A DNA stretch of 64,000 nt from DASUAS01 sp963809795 (GCA_963809795.1 CAWELN010000011.1:62001-126000), one strand, 5' to 3'; counted from the stretch's first letter, positions 17,618 through 26,663 are shown. Notes: generated by a model not told the origin, from the sequence alone. Numbers and translations: made by a program.

Positions 17618-19183
17618 ATGCCGCTCCAGGGACGCCCACTCGACGCGCCCGTCGATCTCCGGGACGTGTTGCGGGTGGGGCTCGACACCGGACCCGACGC
17701 GGTCGCGATCGGCAGTGCGGTCGATCGGATGACGTGGCGCGAGCTGGACGAGACCAGCGACCGGTTGGCTCGCAACTACCTCGCGCTCGGCCTGCAGCCG
17801 GGCGACCGGCTCGCGTCGCTGTTGCCCAACCGCACCTACCTGGTGGTGCACTACCTGGCCTGCATCAAGGCCGGACTCGTCGCCACGCCCTTGAACTACC
17901 GCTACGCGCCACCCGAGATCGACCACGCGCTCGGCGTCAGCGGGGCGGCGGCGCTCGTGGCCCACGGCGAGCGCGGCGACGACCTCGCCGCCTGCGCGCT
18001 CGCGTCCGAGCTGCGGCACGGGATCATCGCGCTCGAAGGTCTCGTCGGTGACGGTCCGACGCTCGAGCAGCTGTGTCGTGAAGAGCACGGCGCGGTGACC
18101 CTGCCCGACGTCGCGCCGTCCGATCCCGCCGCGATCTTCTTCACGTCCGGGAGCACCGGGCCCGCGAAGGGCGTGACCCACAGCCTCGAGACGCTGGGCT
18201 GGATGTGCGCGAGCGCGGCCGACGCGTTCGAGCTCACCGCGGCCGACACGTTCCTGCCCGGGTCCTCGATGTCGCACGTCGGATCGTTCCTGTGGGCCCT
18301 GGCGTCGCTCTCGGTCGGGGCGCGTGTGGTCGTGGCCCGGACGTTCGACGCCGGCGAGATCCTCCCGCTGTTGCGGGAGCACCGCCCCACCGTGCTGGCC
18401 ATGCTCCCGGCGGCCCTCACCGCACTGGTGCGCCATCCCGGGGTCACCGCAGCCGACTTCGCCTCGTTGCGGGTGTGCCGCGCCGGTTCCGACTCGGTGT
18501 CGCTCGAGCTCGAACGCGAGTTCTCCCATCTCGTCGGCTTCCTCATCGACGAGGGCTACGGCATGACCGAGGTGGGCCTGGCCACGCTGAACCCGCCGTC
18601 CGGGCCGATCAAGCAGGGATCGATCGGCCGTCCGATCGCGGGCTTCGACATCTGCGTGCGCGACGACGACCACGTCGAGTGCGAGCTCGGCACCGTCGGC
18701 CGGGTGTGGATCCGGACCCGCAGCCAGACCATCGGCTACTGGGAGAACCCCGACGCCACCGCCGAGATCCTGCGCGCCGGCTGGCTCGACTCCGGGGATC
18801 TCGCGCACGCCGACGACGACGGTTACCTGTGGTTCTTCGGGCGCAAGAAGCAGATCATCGTCCACGACGGCTCGAACATCAGCCCGATGGAGGTGGAGGA
18901 CGCGCTCGCCGAGCACCCGGCGGTCTCGCTGGTCGGCGTGATCGGCATCCGTGACGAGGTGCACGGCGAGAACGTGCGTGCCTACGTGACGGTCAAGGAC
19001 GGCGCGGAACCGCCCTCGAGCCAGGAGCTGATCGACTTCGCCCGGGCGCGGGTCGGGTACAAGGCGCCGGAGGAGGTGGTGTTCCTGGACGAGATGCCCG
19101 TGAACCCCACCGGGAAGCTGGACCGGGTCGGGCTCAAGCGGATGGCCGAGGAGCACCTGCACCCGCACGGTCTGCCCGCGTGA
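17618..19183 (+). CDS. AMP-dependent acyl-CoA synthetase
   Basis: 521-residue ANL-superfamily ligase: FFTSGSTGPAKGVTHS P-loop, DEGYGMTEVG motif, GWLDSGDLAHADDDGYLWFFGRKKQII hinge stretch, and the C-terminal lysine in PVNPTGKLDRVGL. AGGAGG lies at good distance before the ATG. It is divergent from the amine-oxidase operon and is a stand-alone gene, followed by the MerR promoter. It is only distantly similar to the two paralogous ligases at 4258 and 21588 and probably has a different acid substrate. Confidence 0.92.
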   Translation: MPLQGRPLDAPVDLRDVLRVGLDTGPDAVAIGSAVDRMTWRELDETSDRLARNYLALGLQPGDRLASLLPNRTYLVVHYLACIKAGLVATPLNYRYAPPEIDHALGVSGAAALVAHGERGDDLAACALASELRHGIIALEGLVGDGPTLEQLCREEHGAVTLPDVAPSDPAAIFFTSGSTGPAKGVTHSLETLGWMCASAADAFELTAADTFLPGSSMSHVGSFLWALASLSVGARVVVARTFDAGEILPLLREHRPTVLAMLPAALTALVRHPGVTAADFASLRVCRAGSDSVSLELEREFSHLVGFLIDEGYGMTEVGLATLNPPSGPIKQGSIGRPIAGFDICVRDDDHVECELGTVGRVWIRTRSQTIGYWENPDATAEILRAGWLDSGDLAHADDDGYLWFFGRKKQIIVHDGSNISPMEVEDALAEHPAVSLVGVIGIRDEVHGENVRAYVTVKDGAEPPSSQELIDFARARVGYKAPEEVVFLDEMPVNPTGKLDRVGLKRMAEEHLHPHGLPA

Positions 19184-19193
19184 CCCGGGCTGC

Positions 19194-19224
19194 TTGACTC
19201 TCCCCCGGCGGGAGAGTGCACGAT
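19194..19224 (+). promoter_or_regulatory. MerR-type promoter/operator with 19-bp spacer
   Basis: TTGACT (-35, 19194-19199) and CACGAT (-10, 19219-19224) are separated by 19 bp, the overlong spacer characteristic of MerR-regulated promoters. Inside it is a perfect inverted repeat CTCTCCC-N5-GGGAGAG (19198-19216). MerR proteins activate such promoters by underwinding the spacer. Start of transcription is expected about 7 nt after the -10, at the GTG at 19231. This supports autoregulation of the three-gene unit that follows. Confidence 0.75.
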
Positions 19225-19230
19225 CACCCG

Positions 19231-20079
19231 GTGGACGACGACCTCCTGCCGATCGGCATGTTCTCCCGGGCGAGCTCGCTCTCGATCAAGACCCTGCGCG
19301 CCTACCACGAGTCGGGCATCCTGGTGCCGGCACGCGTCGATCCACAGACCGGGTACCGCAGCTACACCGTCGACCAGCTCGCCGACGCGGCCATCGTGCA
19401 GCGACTCCGCCGACTCGACCTGCCGCTCGAGCAGGTGCGGGCGGTGCTGGAGGCGCGCGACCCGGAGACCACGCGACGCGTCCTCGGGGAGCACCGGCGG
19501 GAGATGCAGCTGCGGCTGGAGGAGACGGAGCGGATCGTCGCCGAGCTGCAGTCGGTCGTCGCGCCGACCACGCACACCCCGGTGCACCTGCGCACCGAGG
19601 CGGCGACGCAGTCGGTGCGGATCACCGGCCTGGTCGAGCCGGACGAGTTCAGTGACTGGCTGGCGTGGGCCTACGGCGAGCTCGGCGCGTTCCTCGACCG
19701 GCACGGCGTGGCGCCCAGCGGCGCGCCGGGCGGTCTCTACGCGGCAGAGCTGGCCGACGACGGTCCCGAGACCGCGGAGGCGTTCCTCCCCGTCGCCGCG
19801 CCCGTCGTCGTGCCCGCGCGCGAACGCCACGTGACCGTCGGCGAGGTGCCGGCGGCGCGGGTCGCGGTGCTCGTCCACGCCGGCGACTACGACACCATCG
19901 GCGACACGTACCGCACGCTCGGGGCCTGGGTGGCGCGTCACGCCGAGCACGCCGGCGAGCGCGTGCGCGAGTGGTACGTGATCGGCCCGCTCGACGCGGC
20001 CGACGTCTCCGAGTACCGCACCGAGATCTCGTGGCCGATCCGAACGGCCACGTCCCCCACCGAAGGAGCACCCTCGTGA
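19231..20079 (+). CDS. MerR family transcriptional regulator with GyrI-like effector domain
   Basis: 282-residue regulator. An N-terminal MerR winged helix (LPIGMFSRASSLSIKTLRAYHESGIL, then GYRSYTVDQLADAAIVQRLRRLDLPLEQV) is followed by a coiled-coil dimer helix and a C-terminal effector-binding domain of the GyrI/BltR kind ending in DVSEYRTEISWPI. The GTG at 19231 is chosen over the in-frame GTG at 19216 because 19216 lies inside the promoter spacer and 19231 coincides with the predicted transcript start. It overlaps the VOC gene by GTGA and is probably co-transcribed with it and the DNA-repair fusion. Confidence 0.88.
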   Translation: MDDDLLPIGMFSRASSLSIKTLRAYHESGILVPARVDPQTGYRSYTVDQLADAAIVQRLRRLDLPLEQVRAVLEARDPETTRRVLGEHRREMQLRLEETERIVAELQSVVAPTTHTPVHLRTEAATQSVRITGLVEPDEFSDWLAWAYGELGAFLDRHGVAPSGAPGGLYAAELADDGPETAEAFLPVAAPVVVPARERHVTVGEVPAARVAVLVHAGDYDTIGDTYRTLGAWVARHAEHAGERVREWYVIGPLDAADVSEYRTEISWPIRTATSPTEGAPS

Positions 20080-20420
20080 GCATCGAACTGGGCAACGTGA
20101 CCCTCGACTGTGACGACCCCGGAACCGTGGCCGCGTTCTGGTCGGCCGCCCTCGACCGGCCCGTCGACGACGGGGGCAGCGAGTTCTTCGTGTCGATCGG
20201 CATGCACGACACCTCCCGGCCCGGGTGGTTCTTCATCAAGGTGCCCGAGCACAAGCAGGTGAAGAACCGCGCGCACTTCGACCTCCACGCCGACGACCGT
20301 GACGCCGAGGTCGCGCGCCTGCTGGGTCTGGGTGCGACCAAGGTCGGGGACTACGACGAGTACGGCACCCGTTGGACGACGCTGCAGGACGTCGAGGGCA
20401 ACGAGTTCTGCGTCGCATGA
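20076..20420 (+). CDS. VOC (glyoxalase/bleomycin-resistance) family protein
   Basis: 114-residue single-domain VOC protein. It begins IELGNVTLDCDDPGTVAAFWSAAL and ends DYDEYGTRWTTLQDVEGNEFCVA, the usual beta-alpha-beta pair with the C-terminal PEGNEF-like signature. It is of the Glyoxalase_6 kind with a conserved FFIKVPEHKQVKNRAHFDLHADD middle. GAAGGAG precedes the GTG start. It overlaps both the MerR gene (GTGA) and the repair fusion (ATGA). Function unknown; the coupling suggests a detoxification or resistance role. Confidence 0.88.
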   Translation: MSIELGNVTLDCDDPGTVAAFWSAALDRPVDDGGSEFFVSIGMHDTSRPGWFFIKVPEHKQVKNRAHFDLHADDRDAEVARLLGLGATKVGDYDEYGTRWTTLQDVEGNEFCVA

Positions 20421-21565
20421 CCACGTTCACGCTCTTCGACACGCCCATCGGCCGCTGCGGGATCGCGTGGGACGGCGAGATGGTCGTCGGCGTCCAGTTG
20501 CCGGAGGCGCGGGTGGCCGACACCCGGACGCGCTTGCGCGAGCGCTTCGACGGTGCGCGGGCGGGCACACCACCGCCCCCGGTGCAGTCGGCGATCGACC
20601 GGATCGTTTCCTCGTTGCGGGGCCGGGCCGACGACCTGGTCGACATCCCGCTCGACCTCGCGTCGCTCCCGCCCTTCCAACGGAAGGTGTACGAGGTGGT
20701 GCGCACCATCCCCGCCGGCGAGACGATGTCGTACTCGGAGGTGGCGGCGGAGGTCGGGTCGCCCGGCGCGGCGCGTGCCGTCGGCCAGGCGCTCGGCCGG
20801 AACCCCTACGCGATCGTCGTGCCGTGCCATCGCGTGCTGGCGGCCGGAGGGCGGACGGGCGGGTTCTCGGCGACGGGCGGGGTGGCCACGAAGCTGCGGA
20901 TGCTCGCGATCGAAGGGGTGCGCACCGTCGACGGCGACACGGGGTTCCCGTTCGATCGGAACGCGGCGGTCGACTACCTGCGCGCGTCCGACGCGGCGCT
21001 GGCGCGGTTGATCGACCGGGTCGGGCCGTTCACGCTCGAGCTCGAGCCCACGCCGAGCGTGTTCGGCAGCTTGGCGCAGGCGATCGTCCACCAACAGCTC
21101 AGCGTCAAAGCCGCGGCGACGATCTACCGGCGTCTCGGCGACCTGTTCCCGCGGACCCGGCACGGGTTCACCGCTCCCGATGTGCTGCGCGCCTCGGAGG
21201 AGCAGTTGCGGGGCGTCGGCCTGTCACGGGCGAAGGTGCTCGCGCTGCGCGACCTGGCACAGCGGACGGTCGACGGGACGCTGCCCACCCTCGCGGAGAT
21301 CAGACGGCTCGACGACGACGCGATCGTCGACCGGCTCTCCGCGGTACGGGGCATCGGGCGCTGGAGCGCGGAGATGTTCCTGATCACCCACCTCGGTCGC
21401 GCCGACGTGTTGCCGGTCGACGACTTCGGCCTGCGGCGCGGCTTCCAGCGCGCGTTCCGGACCAAGGTGGTGCCGTCCCCGCACGAGGTCGCACGCCGCG
21501 GCGAGCGCTGGCGACCGTTCCGCACCGTCGCCGCCTGGTACCTCTGGCGGGCGCTCGAGCTCTGA
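20417..21565 (+). CDS. Fusion: O6-methylguanine-DNA methyltransferase plus AlkA-type DNA glycosylase
   Basis: 382-residue bifunctional alkylation-repair protein. Residues 1-170 form an Ogt/MGMT protein with the methyl-acceptor Cys137 in VVPCHRVL, the recognition helix region FQRKVYEVVRTIPAGETMSYSEVA and the GRNPYA loop. Residues 195-382 form an HhH-GPD 3-methyladenine glycosylase with QAIVHQQLSVKAA, the hairpin VRGIGRWSAEM (310-320) and the catalytic aspartate in LPVDD (335/336). The methyltransferase would reverse O6-alkylguanine directly and the glycosylase would excise N-alkyl purines. The ATG overlaps the VOC stop as ATGA. The frame is continuous across the joint, so this is a real fusion and not a frameshift product. 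Confidence 0.92.
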   Translation: MTTFTLFDTPIGRCGIAWDGEMVVGVQLPEARVADTRTRLRERFDGARAGTPPPPVQSAIDRIVSSLRGRADDLVDIPLDLASLPPFQRKVYEVVRTIPAGETMSYSEVAAEVGSPGAARAVGQALGRNPYAIVVPCHRVLAAGGRTGGFSATGGVATKLRMLAIEGVRTVDGDTGFPFDRNAAVDYLRASDAALARLIDRVGPFTLELEPTPSVFGSLAQAIVHQQLSVKAAATIYRRLGDLFPRTRHGFTAPDVLRASEEQLRGVGLSRAKVLALRDLAQRTVDGTLPTLAEIRRLDDDAIVDRLSAVRGIGRWSAEMFLITHLGRADVLPVDDFGLRRGFQRAFRTKVVPSPHEVARRGERWRPFRTVAAWYLWRALEL

Positions 21566-21587
21566 GGACGCGTACCGGTATCGGGGA

Positions 21588-23162
21588 TCAGATGGCGCGC
21601 TCGCGGCCTTCCCAGTACGGGTCGCGCAGCTTGCGCTTGTAGAGCTTGCCGTTGGGGTCGCGGGGCATCTCGTCGGTGAAGTCGATGCTCCTGGGCGTCT
21701 TGAACCTCGCCAGGCGCGTGCTCGCCCAGCCGAGGATCTCGGCCTCGAGCTCGGGCCCCGGCTCGGCGCCCTCCACCGGCTCGACGACCGCCTTGACCTC
21801 CTCACCCCAGTCGTCGTGGGGGATCCCGAACACCGCCACGTCGGCGACCTTCGGGTGCATGATCAGCTCGCTCTCGATCTCGGCCGGGTAGATGTTCGCC
21901 CCACCGGAGATGATCATGTCGATCTTGCGGTCGGACAGGAAGAGCCAGCCGTCCTCGTCGAGGTAGCCGGCGTCGCCGACGGTGAAGAACTTGCCGCGGA
22001 AGCTCTTGTCGGTCTTCTCCTTGTCCTTGAAGTACTCGAAGTTGCCCGTGTGCATGTGCATGTAGACGGTGCCGATCTGCCCGGGCGGGAGCTCGTTGCC
22101 GTCGTCGTCGAGGATCACGACCTCGGAGAACGGCCACTTGCGGCCGACGGTCCCCTGGTGCTCGAGCCACTCCTCGGCGAAGACGTAGGTGCCGCCACCT
22201 TCGCTCGCGGCGTAGTACTCGTCGATCACCGGACCCCACCAGTCCAGCATCTGGCGCTTCACGTCGGGCGGGCACGGAGCCGCCGCGTGGATCATGTGCC
22301 GCAGCGACGAGACGTCGTACTTCGCGCGCTCGTCCTCGGGCACCCCCAACAGCCGCACGAACTGGGTCGGCACCATGTGCGTGTTGGTCACGCGGTACTT
22401 GTCGATGAGGTGGAGCATCTGCTGCGGCGTCCACTTGTCCATCACCACGACCGTGTGGCCGATGTGCATGGCCGCGCCGGAGAACACCAGCACCGCGGTG
22501 TGGTACAGCGGCGAACCGACGATGTGCACGTTGTCGTCGAACGGTTGCAACCCGAAGAGGTAGAGCATCCCGCCGAACGAGCCGCCCCCGGTCTCGGGGT
22601 CGACGTCCTGCAGCGCGCGCCGCACGCCCTTCGGGCGCCCGGTCGTGCCCGACGTGTAGTTCATCACCAGGCCCATCTGGCGATCGGCGGGTGCGTTCGT
22701 CGGCTGGCCGTCCTTCAGCTGCTCGTACGCGCTGAACGTGTCGATGCCGCCGCCGACGGCGAACCGGCCCTCCTCGGGGAACGAGATCTCGTCGGCCGCG
22801 GCCTGGGCATGCTCGGCGAACCGGGCGTGGGCGACGAACACCTTCGCCTCGCAGTCCTGCACGATGTACGCGATCTCGGGGCCGACGAGGTGCCAGTTGA
22901 TGGGGATGAGGTAGAAGCCGGCCTGACCGACGGCGAGGTAGAGCTCGAACACCTCGGCGCTGTTGGGCAGCAGCATCGCGATCGCGTCCCCGGGCTCGAG
23001 CCCCAGGGCGCGCAGCCCGTGGACGAGCTGGTTGCAGGACGCCACCAGCTCACCGGCCGAGATCTCGCGCTCGTCGGGGTCGACCAGCGCGAGGTGATCC
23101 GGGAAGGTCTCCGCGATCTTCCAGAACCCGAGCGGCGGCGCGTCGGTGGGCGCGGCGGTCAT
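21588..23162 (-). CDS. Acyl-CoA synthetase (AMP-forming, FadD-like)
   Basis: 524-residue ANL ligase, paralogue of the gene at 4258. Motifs are NYTSGTTGRPKGVRR, IDEYYAASEGGG, FTVGDAGYLDEDGWLFLSDRKIDMII and the C-terminal PRDPNGKLYKRKLRDPYW with its catalytic lysine. AGGAGG lies before the ATG at 23162. The LLM oxidoreductase gene ends 28 bp upstream on the same strand, suggesting co-transcription. Its acid substrate is unknown; the high similarity to the DUF35/thiolase-operon ligase suggests a related substrate class, possibly steroid- or terpenoid-like acids. Confidence 0.93.
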   Translation of the reverse strand: MTAAPTDAPPLGFWKIAETFPDHLALVDPDEREISAGELVASCNQLVHGLRALGLEPGDAIAMLLPNSAEVFELYLAVGQAGFYLIPINWHLVGPEIAYIVQDCEAKVFVAHARFAEHAQAAADEISFPEEGRFAVGGGIDTFSAYEQLKDGQPTNAPADRQMGLVMNYTSGTTGRPKGVRRALQDVDPETGGGSFGGMLYLFGLQPFDDNVHIVGSPLYHTAVLVFSGAAMHIGHTVVVMDKWTPQQMLHLIDKYRVTNTHMVPTQFVRLLGVPEDERAKYDVSSLRHMIHAAAPCPPDVKRQMLDWWGPVIDEYYAASEGGGTYVFAEEWLEHQGTVGRKWPFSEVVILDDDGNELPPGQIGTVYMHMHTGNFEYFKDKEKTDKSFRGKFFTVGDAGYLDEDGWLFLSDRKIDMIISGGANIYPAEIESELIMHPKVADVAVFGIPHDDWGEEVKAVVEPVEGAEPGPELEAEILGWASTRLARFKTPRSIDFTDEMPRDPNGKLYKRKLRDPYWEGRERAI

Positions 23163-23190
23163 GGCGTGTCCTCCTCGTGGTACGGGGTGT

Positions 23191-24129
23191 TCAGGCGTCG
23201 GTGCGTCCGGCCGCGGCGCGGAACGCACCCACGAGCTCGCTCAGCTCCTCGACCGCGGCCGACTCGTCCTCGGGCAGTCGGACGCCGGCACGGACGTCGG
23301 TGAGACCGGCGGCCGCGAGCGCGGGGACCGCCTCCATCGTGCGGTCGAGATCGAGCGAGCCGTCGTCGGCCCTCACCATTCGCAGCGCGCCCGTGACCTG
23401 GAGGCCCTCGGGATCGCGGCCGGCGTCGGCGAGCAGCGTGCGCATCTCGGCGATCCCGGCGACGGGGTCGGCGGCCGCGGGACCCCACGGGATCCAACCG
23501 CTCCCGAAGCGGGCCAGGCGCCGGACCACCCGCGGGTTGATGGTGCCGCTGACCCAGATCGGCACGCCGCCGGCCTGGAGGGGCTTCGGCATCATGTGGA
23601 TGGCCTCGAACTGCAGCTCGGGCGAGTCGTAGGCCGCCCGCGGCTCGCGCCAGAGCGTCTGGAGCACCTCGAGGGTGTGGTCGAGCAGGCGTCCGCGCCG
23701 GTCGAAGTCGAGGCCGGCGGCCTCGTACTCCTCCCGCTGCCAGCCGACCCCGACGCCGAGGTCGAGGCGGCCGCCCGACAGCACGTCGAGCGTCGCGGTC
23801 GACTTCGCCAGCACCGCGGGCCGGCGCAGCGCGGCGACCAGGATGTTGGTGCCGAGGCGGATGCGCGAGGTCATGCCCGCGAGCACCGACAACGTGGTGA
23901 GCGGCTCCAGCCAGTGGCCGTCGGGCCCGGTCGGCTGCTTGCCGCCCGCCTGACCGCCGATCTCGGGGCGGCCGTACTCCTCCAATCGTTCGCCGAACAC
24001 CACGTGGTCGGACACGACGAGACGGTCGACGCCCGCCCGGTCCGCGACCCGTGCGGCGCGGAACAGCGGCTCCCACGTGCCGGGATCCTCGGCGGCGAAC
24101 GACGTGACTCCGATCGAGAGCTGGATCAT
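23191..24129 (-). CDS. LLM-class F420-dependent oxidoreductase
   Basis: 312-residue luciferase-like TIM barrel. Family stretches are RVADRAGVDRLVVSDHVVFG, SRIRLGTNILVAALRRPAVLAKSTATLDVLSGGRLDLGVGVGWQREEYEAAG and a late LARFGSGWIPWG. In actinobacteria this subgroup generally uses reduced F420 for hydride transfer; which substrate is used cannot be read. The ATG at 24129 sits 7 nt after a TAGGCT -10, so the message is probably leaderless. It is divergent from the MMPL transporter with a palindrome between the two starts. Confidence 0.9.
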   Translation of the reverse strand: MIQLSIGVTSFAAEDPGTWEPLFRAARVADRAGVDRLVVSDHVVFGERLEEYGRPEIGGQAGGKQPTGPDGHWLEPLTTLSVLAGMTSRIRLGTNILVAALRRPAVLAKSTATLDVLSGGRLDLGVGVGWQREEYEAAGLDFDRRGRLLDHTLEVLQTLWREPRAAYDSPELQFEAIHMMPKPLQAGGVPIWVSGTINPRVVRRLARFGSGWIPWGPAAADPVAGIAEMRTLLADAGRDPEGLQVTGALRMVRADDGSLDLDRTMEAVPALAAAGLTDVRAGVRLPEDESAAVEELSELVGAFRAAAGRTDA

Positions 24130-24136
24130 GGCGCGG

Positions 24137-24142
24137 AGCCTA
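24137..24142 (-). promoter_or_regulatory. -10 element TAGGCT of the LLM oxidoreductase gene
   Basis: Minus-strand TAGGCT followed by 7 nt and the ATG at 24129, with no Shine-Dalgarno-like sequence; a leaderless start is predicted. Confidence 0.5.
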
Positions 24143-24151
24143 CGCTGCGTC

Positions 24152-24165
24152 GGGTGACATCACCC
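24152..24165. promoter_or_regulatory. Palindrome GGGTGACATCACCC between divergent genes
   Basis: Six-base arms GGGTGA and TCACCC around CA, in the 47-bp space between the LLM gene (minus) and the MMPL gene (plus). It lies 10-15 nt upstream of the LLM -10 and just before the MMPL ribosome-binding site, a good position for an operator controlling both. The cognate regulator is not known. Confidence 0.4.
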
Positions 24166-24176
24166 CGGGGGAAGTG

Positions 24177-26663
24177 ATGCAGCGATTCTGGTCCTACATC
24201 GCGGTGCAGCTCGGCAAGCACGCGGTCGTGGTGACCGTGGTGGGGCTCCTGGTCACGATCGCCCTCGGTCTCGGGATCACCCAGCTCAACTTCGCCACGG
24301 GGCAGGACAGCTACCTCAACAAGGATTCCCAGGTCTACAAGGACAACGTCGTCTACCAACGCCTGTTCGGTGGCGAGGCGATGCTCACCGTGATCTCGAT
24401 GGATCCCGGTCACAAGATCGACGAGCTCTTCACCGGTGACGGTGCCCAGCAGCTGAAGAACTTCCACGACCGGCTGAAGGCGAGCGGCGAGGTCGAGTCG
24501 GTGGTGAGCCCGCTCACCATCCTCCAATTCTCCGACTCCCTGGTGTCGAGCCCCGACGGCAACCCGACCAACAGCGTCGCGGCCAAGGCGCTGCTCGCGG
24601 CGCAGGCGAAGGAGCAACCCGGGTCGCCCGCCGCGGTCGCACGCGGCGAGGACGCGGTGAAGACGCTCGGCCGCCTGACCGCGATCCCGGCGGCCGAGCG
24701 CACGTTCGACAACCCGGAGTGGGTGAAGTTCCTCCTCTACAACAACGAGGGTGAGGTGCGGAAGGCCCTGCGCTCGGTCTTCGTCAACGACCACACCGCG
24801 CAGATCGTCACCCGGCTCCCGGGGAACGCGTCCATCGAGAACGAGGGCAAGGCGTCGGTGCTCGTGCAGCGGGAGGCGGCGAAGCTCCACTTCGACAACG
24901 CGACGACCGTCACCACCGGTGCCGCGGTGCTGCTCAAGGACATCAACGACTACCTGCGCGGCGGGATGCTGACCCTCGGCGGCATCGCGGTCGTGATCAT
25001 GGTGGTCATCCTCCTGGTGCTCTTCCAGGTGCGATGGCGGCTGCTCCCCCTGCTCGTGGTGCTCGTCGGCGTCGTCTGGGCCTTCGGCCTGGCGGGCTAC
25101 CTCGGCATCCCACTCACCATCGTGACCATCGCCGGGCTCCCGGTGATGCTCGGCATCGGGATCGACTACGCGATCCAGATGCACGCGCGCGTCGAGGAGG
25201 AGGTGGTGATCGACCGCGCCGAGCACCCGATCCAGGAGACCGCCCGCAACCTCGGCCCCGCCCTGCTCGTGGTGACCTTCGACGCCATCTTCGCCTTCGC
25301 CGCGCTCCACTTCGCCAAGGTGCCGATGCTGCGCGACTTCGGACTGCTGCTCGCGGTCGGCATCGCCGCCATCTGCATCGGCTCGATCATCCTGCCGCTC
25401 GCCATCCTCGGCATCCGCGAGTTCAAGTCGCCCACGCGGGGACGCGACTTCCGCGCCGGCCCGTTGGGACGCCTCGTGGTGTGGCTGGGGAGCATCCCGT
25501 CCCGGGCGGCAGTGCTGTTCGCGGTGGCCAGCGTCGGCATCTTCATCGGTGGCGTGGCGGTGGAGGACAAGCTCACCCTGCAGACCGACCCGGTGCAGTG
25601 GGTCAACCAGGACAGCCAGACCATCAAGGACATCCACAAGGTCGAGAAGCTGACGGGCGGATCGAGCGAGCTCGGCGTCTTCGCCACGAGCAACGACGTC
25701 TTCTCCGACAAGTTCGCGACCTTCGCGCACGACTTCACCACCGACACGCTGCGGCAGTACCCCAAGAAGCTGCTCACCGGCTCGAGCATCGAGACGGCCA
25801 TCGGCGACATCGTCAACGACGTGCCCGGTGGGTCCGACCTCGCGCCCCGCGGGATCGACGTCCGCAACACCTACGACGTCGCGCCGAGCGACGTGCGGGC
25901 GTCTGCCGTGACCGACCACGGCCGTGCGTTCAACATCCTGTTCCGCACCGGCCCCGGCTCGTTGGAGGCGCGTGCGCCGGTCGTGCGCGGCATCCGCGCC
26001 GACACGCATCCCCCCGCCGGGATCCGGGCCACCCCTTCGGGGCTCGCCGTCGTCGGCGTCGGGCTCCTCGACAACCTCGAAGCCAACCGGATCGAGCTCA
26101 CCTACCTCGCGATCCTCTTCGTCTTCCTGTTCCTCGCCGTCCGGCTGCGCTCCGTCATCCGCGCGCTGCTGTCGCTGGTGCCGGTGCTCATCGCGGTCGG
26201 GATCTCCTCCCTGGTCGCGTACGCCTTCAACATCGAGCTCAGCCCGTTGACCGCGGTCGGCGGGCCGCTCGTGGTCGCGGCGTGTACCGAGTTCACGTCG
26301 CTCATCCTGTTGCGGTACGTGGAGGAGCGACGACGCGGGTACACGCCGCGGGAGGCGGTCGACGTCGCCGCGTCGCGGACGGGACGCGCCTTCGTCGTCT
26401 CCGCCCTCACCGCCATCGCCGGCGTCGCCGTGCTCTCGTTCTCGTCGCTGCCGCTGTTGCGCGACTTCGGCCGCATCGTCGCGATGAACGTCGCCGTCGC
26501 GCTGCTCAGCGCGCTCGTCGTGCTGCCGCCCATGCTGGTCTGGGCGGACAAGCGCAACTGGGTGTCGCGCGGTCTCATCGACAAGGAACCGGAGCCCTAC
26601 ATCCCGACGCCACCGTTGGGTGGGGGTGGGGCCGAGGGGGCGGGCGTGCCCGCCGAGACCTGA
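24177..26663 (+). CDS. MMPL/HAE3-type RND family transporter
   Basis: 828-residue inner-membrane transporter of the RND superfamily (HAE3/MmpL branch, lipid or hydrophobic-compound export). Each half has one N-terminal helix, a large outside domain and a block of five helices. The first half shows LGGIAVVIMVVILLVLFQVRWR, GLPVMLGIGIDYAIQMHARVEEE and a block near 25310-25410. The second half starts about 25490 and repeats the pattern, with TAVGGPLVVAACTEFTSLILLRYVEERRRGY. The Asp in GIGIDYAIQ is the proton-relay position; the matching place in the second half reads ACTEF with Glu. A preceding GTG at 24174 could also start it; ATG 24177 is preferred after GGGGGAA. Confidence 0.9.
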   Translation: MQRFWSYIAVQLGKHAVVVTVVGLLVTIALGLGITQLNFATGQDSYLNKDSQVYKDNVVYQRLFGGEAMLTVISMDPGHKIDELFTGDGAQQLKNFHDRLKASGEVESVVSPLTILQFSDSLVSSPDGNPTNSVAAKALLAAQAKEQPGSPAAVARGEDAVKTLGRLTAIPAAERTFDNPEWVKFLLYNNEGEVRKALRSVFVNDHTAQIVTRLPGNASIENEGKASVLVQREAAKLHFDNATTVTTGAAVLLKDINDYLRGGMLTLGGIAVVIMVVILLVLFQVRWRLLPLLVVLVGVVWAFGLAGYLGIPLTIVTIAGLPVMLGIGIDYAIQMHARVEEEVVIDRAEHPIQETARNLGPALLVVTFDAIFAFAALHFAKVPMLRDFGLLLAVGIAAICIGSIILPLAILGIREFKSPTRGRDFRAGPLGRLVVWLGSIPSRAAVLFAVASVGIFIGGVAVEDKLTLQTDPVQWVNQDSQTIKDIHKVEKLTGGSSELGVFATSNDVFSDKFATFAHDFTTDTLRQYPKKLLTGSSIETAIGDIVNDVPGGSDLAPRGIDVRNTYDVAPSDVRASAVTDHGRAFNILFRTGPGSLEARAPVVRGIRADTHPPAGIRATPSGLAVVGVGLLDNLEANRIELTYLAILFVFLFLAVRLRSVIRALLSLVPVLIAVGISSLVAYAFNIELSPLTAVGGPLVVAACTEFTSLILLRYVEERRRGYTPREAVDVAASRTGRAFVVSALTAIAGVAVLSFSSLPLLRDFGRIVAMNVAVALLSALVVLPPMLVWADKRNWVSRGLIDKEPEPYIPTPPLGGGGAEGAGVPAET

